Assembly (NCBI GenBank): GCA_002412715.1
Contig: DHVP01000006.1
Span: forward strand, 107,415-171,414
DNA length: 64,000 nt
Direction: 5' to 3'
DNA from: Deltaproteobacteria bacterium UBA5205
GTDB lineage: Bacteria > Desulfobacterota > Syntrophorhabdia > Syntrophorhabdales > Syntrophorhabdaceae
In this document: one piece after another, positions 59,442 through 64,000 of the stretch
Layout: every line of letters begins with the position of its first letter
Position numbering within the stretch: the first letter of the stretch is position 1
Position numbers and translations under genes: made by a program
Notes under the pieces: generated by a model
Database searches by the model: none
What the model was told of the DNA's origin: nothing
Seen by the model: only the letters and a program-made list of their open reading frames with translations

Positions 59442-59921
59442 TTGCGAGCATATCTGGATATTGAAACAGACAGGAAGGGGAAAATATGTGTCATCGGGCT
59501 TCTCGTGGAAAACAACTGTTTTCTCCAATGGTATGGCGAAGATATATCATCGGAGACAATCGAACGGGAACTTTGTAACGTCAAGACCATCGTGACCTTC
59601 AATGGAGACCTCTTCGATCTCCCACACATGAAGAAGTGCCTGAACATCGACCTGCAGACCAACTTCATCTCCCGGGACCTTTTTAAAGACAAGAAGAAGC
59701 TTGGTATCAAGGGCGGACTCAAACAGCTTGAAAAAATGTTCGGAATAGAACGCAAGACTGAGGGAGTCAACGGCTATCAGGCGATGTGGCTCTGGGAAAA
59801 ATACAAGAAACACGGGAATCAGGAAGCCTTGAAACTGCTTCTCGAATATAACAAGGAAGATGTCGTCAACCTCACCAGGCTTGAAGAGATCATCGATCAG
59901 CTCGGAGGTGGCACTCCATGA
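59442..59921 (+). CDS. RNase H-like (DEDD-type, YprB-like) exonuclease domain protein
   Basis: A 159-residue protein with the DEDD-nuclease signatures YLDIETD (Asp and Glu), TFNGDLFDLPHM (Asp) and YNKEDVVNL (Asp), all acidic metal ligands present. It corresponds to the stand-alone ribonuclease H-like domain of the YprB family, with probable exonuclease activity. The TTG at 59442 is chosen because AAGGAG lies 8 bp upstream. It overlaps the hydrolase gene by 4 bp. Confidence 0.8.
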   Translation: MRAYLDIETDRKGKICVIGLLVENNCFLQWYGEDISSETIERELCNVKTIVTFNGDLFDLPHMKKCLNIDLQTNFISRDLFKDKKKLGIKGGLKQLEKMFGIERKTEGVNGYQAMWLWEKYKKHGNQEALKLLLEYNKEDVVNLTRLEEIIDQLGGGTP

Positions 59922-60643
59922 CAGAACAACCTTTCGAGATCGATTCACGTTATAACAGGATAAGCTGTATTATGATCATCCCGCCGTCAAACAAGCGCTT
60001 TCCCTGTGCCATTCTCTCTCACGGTCTCGTCAGTTCCAAGGAAAGCTCCAAATACATGGCCCTTTCCGAACTGTTTGCCGAGGCCGGAATAGCTTCCTGC
60101 CGGTTTGATTATCATGGCTGTGGTGAAAGCGGCGGGAACATAGAAGAAACCACTTTGTCCATCAGGCTGGACAACCTGAATGCCATTACAGATTATGTTC
60201 TGTCCCATCCTGGTGTGGATCCTCAAAAGGTGGGTATCATAGGCAGCAGTTTCGGCGGTTCCACGGCCCTTCTCAAGGCCGCCCGTGACGAACGAATCCG
60301 GTGTCTGTCTCTGTGGGCTACACCTTATATACTGGAGAACAAGGAAGACGGCACCATTTCCGACATTGTCTTCAGGGAGACAATATTCACGGACTTCCAG
60401 TCATACGACATACTGGCGGAGGCACGAAAAGTCTCCCATGCCCTGGTCATACATGGAGAGGCAGACGAAGTGGTCCCCTGTGCAGAGGGAAAAGCCATTT
60501 ACAAACGCCTGGGCAAGCCAAAGAGCATCGAGATCATCAAGGGTGGCGATCACATCTTTTCCGCAGAGGCCCACAGGAACAAGGCCATAACTCTGGCTCT
60601 CAACTGGTTCAGAAGATACCTGATATCGGACGGCGGAGCTTAA
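59918..60643 (+). CDS. Alpha/beta-hydrolase (serine aminopeptidase/esterase type)
   Basis: A 241-residue hydrolase with the nucleophile elbow GSSFGGST, an acid residue in HGEADEVVP and the catalytic histidine in GGDHIF. The oxyanion loop is LSHGLVSSKESSKY. Cytoplasmic; the substrate (ester or acylated compound) is unknown. It is the second gene of a two-gene unit with the DEDD nuclease (ATGA overlap). A single heptamer array follows its stop. Confidence 0.85.
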   Translation: MTEQPFEIDSRYNRISCIMIIPPSNKRFPCAILSHGLVSSKESSKYMALSELFAEAGIASCRFDYHGCGESGGNIEETTLSIRLDNLNAITDYVLSHPGVDPQKVGIIGSSFGGSTALLKAARDERIRCLSLWATPYILENKEDGTISDIVFRETIFTDFQSYDILAEARKVSHALVIHGEADEVVPCAEGKAIYKRLGKPKSIEIIKGGDHIFSAEAHRNKAITLALNWFRRYLISDGGA

Positions 60644-60654
60644 AGGCACCAATA

Positions 60655-60676
60655 GCCCATTGCCTATAACCCGATG
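60655..60676 (-). repeat. Single heptamer array
   Basis: CCCATTG, CCTATAA and CCCGATG follow the hydrolase stop codon by about 12 bp. No facing partner is seen. Confidence 0.7.
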
Positions 60677-60718
60677 AATATATCTTAACGTTCCAACGGT
60701 TCCAGCGGCTGAAACTTC

Positions 60719-61405
60719 TTATTCTTTATGTTTGCCGTTCCTTAGTTTGACCCTGTCCCGGATGAGGTCTCCGAGAACATTGCTGAGCCCGATGCCCAGC
60801 GCCAGGGACATGGTCAGGACGATCCCGCCGAAGACTATGAGGAAACTCACCGTAACGATGGTATTCCCTAGTCCGATATATTCGAAGACAATCCCGAAGG
60901 TGATAACGATGAGGAGGATCCTCACGCCTTTCGCAATGAAATCGGCATATTTGATCCTGGCATTCTCGCAGGTCAGGTAGATGATCCTGGCGAGGAAATT
61001 ACCGAATATTATCCCGATGATAAGAATGACCAGCGATACAATGATGTTCGGAAGGGCCGAGGAGATCCTTGAAGCATACTCGGAAAACTGAGTGATGCCC
61101 ATGTAATTGAGTCCGAATGACAGAAAAAGAACTATAAAGATCCAGTAGACGATCTTGCTCAGGATGAGAGACGGAGGGCTCCTGATGCCGCCTTTTTCGA
61201 GGAAGGCAATGATCCCTGCATCCTGGGCCCATCTGTCAAATCTGAAAAGGACCAGGACCTTGCCTAAGAGCTTCTTGATGAACCAGCTGATGATAAAACC
61301 CAGGATCATCACAATGACCATGACGATGATACTGAGAAAAACTTCCTGAAAATTATCGAAAAGATCCAGGAACATATCCTGGAAAAACTTCATTATTTCT
61401 TGCAT
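60719..61405 (-). CDS. MscS-type conserved-helix membrane protein without the beta domain
   Basis: A 228-residue protein with four to five membrane helices carrying two copies of the conserved TM-helix repeat found in small mechanosensitive channels (ISWFIKKLLGKVL and IIIGIIFGNFLARII-like segments, the latter split here as VILIIGIIFGNFLARII). The final glycine-rich segment MSLALGIGLSNVLGDLIRD resembles a pore helix, but the cytoplasmic MscS beta domain is absent. A channel role is likely but unproven. An alternative ATG lies four codons in. Confidence 0.75.
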   Translation of the reverse strand: MQEIMKFFQDMFLDLFDNFQEVFLSIIVMVIVMILGFIISWFIKKLLGKVLVLFRFDRWAQDAGIIAFLEKGGIRSPPSLILSKIVYWIFIVLFLSFGLNYMGITQFSEYASRISSALPNIIVSLVILIIGIIFGNFLARIIYLTCENARIKYADFIAKGVRILLIVITFGIVFEYIGLGNTIVTVSFLIVFGGIVLTMSLALGIGLSNVLGDLIRDRVKLRNGKHKE

Positions 61406-61465
61406 GGGAACATATTATGCAATGTACAAGGCCATGTCAATGGAAATTGGGCGCTTATTTTTTTG

Positions 61466-61494
61466 TTGACATTCCTCATTGATTCGTTTAGGAA
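61466..61494 (+). promoter_or_regulatory. Promoter of the ferredoxin gene
   Basis: A perfect TTGACA (61466-61471) is followed after 17 bp by TAGGAA (61489-61494). The leader would be about 25 nt. Confidence 0.6.
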
Positions 61495-61523
61495 ATTGTA
61501 AAAATTGAAAGGAGGGAGAATTC

Positions 61524-61697
61524 ATGCCTGCAAAAGTTGACCAAGATGCCTGTACAGGTTGTGGAGCCTGTTCAGAGATTTGCCCCGCCGATGCGATCAC
61601 CGTTGATGACACGGCAAAGGTCGATCCCGAACTGTGCACCGAATGTGGTGCGTGTACAGAAGAATGTCCTGTAGAAGCTATTACTTTAGAAGAGTAA
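61524..61697 (+). CDS. 2[4Fe-4S] ferredoxin, 57 residues
   Basis: A small clostridial-type ferredoxin with two perfect CxxCxxCxxxCP motifs: CTGCGACSEICP and CTECGACTEECP. It carries low-potential electrons in the cytoplasm and is a candidate electron carrier between benzoyl-CoA metabolism, formate dehydrogenase and bifurcating enzymes. GGAGGG lies 8 bp upstream of the ATG. It has its own promoter and terminator, so it is monocistronic and probably highly expressed. Confidence 0.95.
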   Translation: MPAKVDQDACTGCGACSEICPADAITVDDTAKVDPELCTECGACTEECPVEAITLEE

Positions 61698-61724
61698 TCC
61701 TGGCTGATTCGATCCGCAAATTAT

Positions 61725-61754
61725 AAAAGGATGGGGTAACCACCCCATCCTTTT
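61725..61754 (+). terminator. Bidirectional intrinsic terminator
   Basis: A perfect 12-bp stem AAAAGGATGGGG (61725-61736) with 61743-61754 and a 6-nt loop. A-rich and T-rich ends let it work for the ferredoxin gene on the plus strand and for the convergent oxidoreductase gene on the minus strand. Confidence 0.9.
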
Positions 61755-61781
61755 ATCGTATTCTACTATTTATTCTCTTTA

Positions 61782-63788
61782 CTAGATTCCCTTTACAACG
61801 ATCTCTGAAAGGTCAAGGGCCTTCATCGTTTCGATCTTCTCCTTGTCCTTGATGGCGTCTTCCATCATGATAAGGCAATACGGGCAAGCCGTTACAACGG
61901 TGTTGGCCTGCACGGCGATGGCTTCATCGATTCTTGCATGGTTGATCCGCTTATGGTGCTCTTCCATCCATATCCGACCGCCGCCGCCGCCGCAGCAGAA
62001 ACTCTGGTTGTGGTTTCTTCCCATCTCCTCGTAGGTACCTTTGGTGACCTTGTCCACAACGCTGCGGGGCTGATCGAAGATACCGTTCACCCTGCCGAGA
62101 TAGCATGGGTCGTGGAAGGTGACTTTCCCTTCCAGGGTGGGATTCACTTTGAGCTTCCCTTCGTTGATCAGTTTGTAGATGAACTCCGACTGATGATAGA
62201 CTTCAAAATTGCCGCCAAGCTGAGCATACTCTTTCTTGAGGGTCGTGTAGCAGTGCGGGCATGTGGTTATGATCTTCTTGATCCCGATCTCATTCAGGAG
62301 CTCCACGTTGCCCTGAGCCGTACCGAGGTATTGCTCTTCGTTTCCGCACCGCCGTGAGGGGTCACCGCAGCACATCTCGTCCGTGCCCAGAATACCGAAA
62401 TTGACGCCCGCCTGATTAAGTATCGTGGCGAAGGACTTCGCTACCTTCCTGTTCCTGTCATCAAGAGAGGCAACACACCCGACCCAGTAGAGGTAATCCA
62501 CTTCCTGTTCGGCGGCGTTCCTGATGTCGAGGCCTTCGGTCCATCCCAGCCTCTCTTTTTTGCCCATTCCATAGGGGTTATTGTTCTTCTGCAGGTTCTT
62601 GAAGAGAAGTTTTGTTTCCGATGTGGTCTTGCTGAGTGTAAGCGTAAGATAGCGTCTCATCTCTATGTTCTTATCGAACGTAGGGATAGAAACCGGGCAA
62701 TTGACCTGGCAGGCCATGCAGGCGGTACAAGACCACAGGGTCTCTTCCAGGATTGTCGTATCGATGATGCCGTCTTCATTTTTGATACCGGCACAGTGAC
62801 GTTCCCACTCGCCCTTGAGATCCTGGATCAATTTTTTGGGCGAGAGCGGTTTTTCCGTATTGTAGGCGGGGCAGAGATCCTGGCAGCGTCCACAGCGCGT
62901 ACAGGCATCGAGGTCGAAGATCTGCCTCCAGGTAAAGCCCTCTATGCTATTGATACCGAATTCCTCGGCGTTCTCGAAATCTTCGATAGGTGCTATGGCG
63001 CCCCTGGTGCCCTCGGGAACATCTTCGACACCCCTGAACATCATATTCAAAGAAGACGTGATGATGTGAAGCAGTCTGGAGTAAACGATATAAGCAAGCA
63101 GACCGAAGGAAATGACCATGTGGAAGTACCACAATACCTTATGGGTCGCCGTGATCGCTTCCTTAGGCATCCCTGCAAAAATGTAGGCGGTGAGGTAACC
63201 CAAAAAGCTCCACTTCTCAAAATCAGGCATTGCATAGGCAATTCTCGCGCCTTCCGCGAGGAAACCGGTTACGAGGACGACTAGTATCCAGGCCAGGACT
63301 ATGGCGTCGTCGGGCTTGTTGTCAAGACGCGTCGGTTTCTGAACATAGCGCCTGATAATGGCCATCACTATGCCCACGATTGCAATCAGGCCTCCGAGAT
63401 CAAGGAAGAATGAGAAGATAAGATAGAAGCCGCCTTTCAGGAACTGGACTTTAAAGAAAAGATCCGTGAAGTCCGCCTGTATTGCGACAAGAGCCGTCCC
63501 TATCGTAAGCAGCAGGAAGCCCCAGAAAATGAAGAAGTGCATCCAACCGGGGAAAGCTTCGCGCAGAATGGATTTATGGAAGATCCCGTTCGCGATGAAG
63601 TACCCTATACGCTCGCCAAGTCTCTTTTTGAATTCTATAGGGGAAGGCTTCCCTATTTTCCACATGGCATAGCGCTTCTTTAGCCCCACGATCAAGATGA
63701 TAAAAGTGATGATCATGAACGCGTAACTGATCCATTGCGCACCAGTGTCCTTCACGTTCCAGAATATCTCCCTACCGATATCCACCAT
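61782..63788 (-). CDS. Membrane heme b/Fe-S oxidoreductase (probable ETF:menaquinone oxidoreductase, HdrD-like)
   Basis: A 668-residue protein with an N-terminal NarI-like membrane domain of about six helices containing histidines suited to bind heme b (PGWMHFF, ATHKVLWYFHM, SRLLHII), two [4Fe-4S] motifs (CTRCGRCQDLCP, CTACMACQVNCP) and two C-terminal CCG domains (MCCGDPSRRCG, FCCGGGGGRIW). This is the architecture of the DUF224/EMO proteins that oxidise electron-transfer flavoprotein and reduce menaquinone in syntrophic fatty-acid and aromatic degraders. AGGAGG precedes the ATG. etfAB could lie beyond the window edge. Confidence 0.88.
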   Translation of the reverse strand: MVDIGREIFWNVKDTGAQWISYAFMIITFIILIVGLKKRYAMWKIGKPSPIEFKKRLGERIGYFIANGIFHKSILREAFPGWMHFFIFWGFLLLTIGTALVAIQADFTDLFFKVQFLKGGFYLIFSFFLDLGGLIAIVGIVMAIIRRYVQKPTRLDNKPDDAIVLAWILVVLVTGFLAEGARIAYAMPDFEKWSFLGYLTAYIFAGMPKEAITATHKVLWYFHMVISFGLLAYIVYSRLLHIITSSLNMMFRGVEDVPEGTRGAIAPIEDFENAEEFGINSIEGFTWRQIFDLDACTRCGRCQDLCPAYNTEKPLSPKKLIQDLKGEWERHCAGIKNEDGIIDTTILEETLWSCTACMACQVNCPVSIPTFDKNIEMRRYLTLTLSKTTSETKLLFKNLQKNNNPYGMGKKERLGWTEGLDIRNAAEQEVDYLYWVGCVASLDDRNRKVAKSFATILNQAGVNFGILGTDEMCCGDPSRRCGNEEQYLGTAQGNVELLNEIGIKKIITTCPHCYTTLKKEYAQLGGNFEVYHQSEFIYKLINEGKLKVNPTLEGKVTFHDPCYLGRVNGIFDQPRSVVDKVTKGTYEEMGRNHNQSFCCGGGGGRIWMEEHHKRINHARIDEAIAVQANTVVTACPYCLIMMEDAIKDKEKIETMKALDLSEIVVKGI

Positions 63789-63817
63789 AAACTGGCCTCC
63801 TGAGGAATTTTTTGTAT

Positions 63818-63847
63818 ATTATCATTACAAAAGACCTTTAAAATCAA
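63818..63847 (-). promoter_or_regulatory. Promoter of the oxidoreductase gene
   Basis: On the minus strand TTGATT (63847-63842) and GATAAT (63823-63818) are 18 bp apart, about 30 bp before the start codon. Confidence 0.65.
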
Positions 63848-63853
63848 CAAAAA

Positions 63854-63869
63854 TGTGATCGATTTCACG
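63854..63869. promoter_or_regulatory. CRP/FNR-family operator
   Basis: TGTGA-TCGATT-TCACG matches the CRP consensus TGTGA-N6-TCACA at nine of ten conserved bases. It lies directly upstream of the -35 of the oxidoreductase promoter, centred near -50, a position used by activators of this family. Confidence 0.6.
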
Positions 63870-63961
63870 AACCATCGGCCGCAATGCTCCAAGTTTCCAT
63901 TCTCAGAGGGCTCTCGCCGCAGACCATTGAATTTCCCGAGGCAAATAAGGGGAAATTTTTC

Positions 63962-63991
63962 TTGACATCTTTTCGCCCCGTTTGGTATTTT
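63962..63991 (+). promoter_or_regulatory. Outward-facing sigma-70 promoter at the window edge
   Basis: A perfect TTGACA (63962-63967) and TATTTT (63986-63991) are 18 bp apart and would drive a plus-strand gene beyond the window. Confidence 0.6.
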
Positions 63992-64000
63992 AGACCCAAT

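Overview
The window looks like chromosome from a strictly anaerobic, aromatic-degrading, probably syntrophic bacterium of the former Deltaproteobacteria (a Syntrophorhabdus- or Syntrophus-like lineage; this is inference). The reasons are: the lower benzoyl-CoA pathway genes of strict anaerobes (bamQ-bamA-bamR), an anaerobic class III ribonucleotide reductase, a selenocysteine formate dehydrogenase, a membrane heme/Fe-S oxidoreductase of the type that links electron-transfer flavoprotein to quinone in syntrophs, and two UGA-decoded selenoproteins. No rRNA, tRNA, CRISPR array or intact transposase was seen.

Layout. 1-6054: benzoyl-CoA degradation genes, then an M24 peptidase, a TIM-barrel isomerase and radA. 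6131-8430: a universal stress protein and rpoD, the latter behind a leader terminator. 8438-11763: nrdD-thioredoxin-like-nrdG operon under paired NrdR boxes. 11940-15217: a GalT-like protein and suhB diverging from apparently leaderless promoters, then a V4R sensor with a soluble histidine kinase. 15705-19534: MBL-fold hydrolase and selenocysteine formate dehydrogenase. 19656-26509: ferritin-like protein, ogt, uvrA, a split YeeE/YedE transporter whose first half has an in-frame UGA in place of the usual cysteine, and a CoA-disulfide-reductase-like flavoprotein. 26592-31307: cyclic-nucleotide-binding protein, a deoxyribosyltransferase-like/zinc-ribbon pair behind a large folded leader, a prepilin and a two-component pair. 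31438-49294 (all minus strand): a type IV pilus locus: minor pilins, a PilM-PilN fusion, PilO, PilP, a lipoprotein secretin, a TPR protein, PilB, PilC, PilS, PilR and a sigma-54-driven major pilin; order and protein types resemble MSHA pili. 49775-60643: Tat flavoprotein, glycosyltransferase, GspA/MshM-like ATPase, an S23 four-helix-bundle gene, GH57 glycosidase, phosphodiesterase, lptFG, an RNase H-like exonuclease and a hydrolase. 60719-63788: membrane protein, a 57-residue ferredoxin and the ETF:quinone-type oxidoreductase.

Functionally, the bam genes produce reducing equivalents during ring degradation; the oxidoreductase, ferredoxin and formate dehydrogenase are plausible parts of their disposal as formate, as expected for syntrophy.

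The most unusual features are the UGA-containing split YeeE/YedE gene and a family of degenerate 7-bp tandem arrays (consensus close to CCYATTA) found beside many genes. The arrays usually occur as facing pairs, overlap several stop codons, and bracket passengers: MITE-like palindromic elements in some places and the S23 gene in another.
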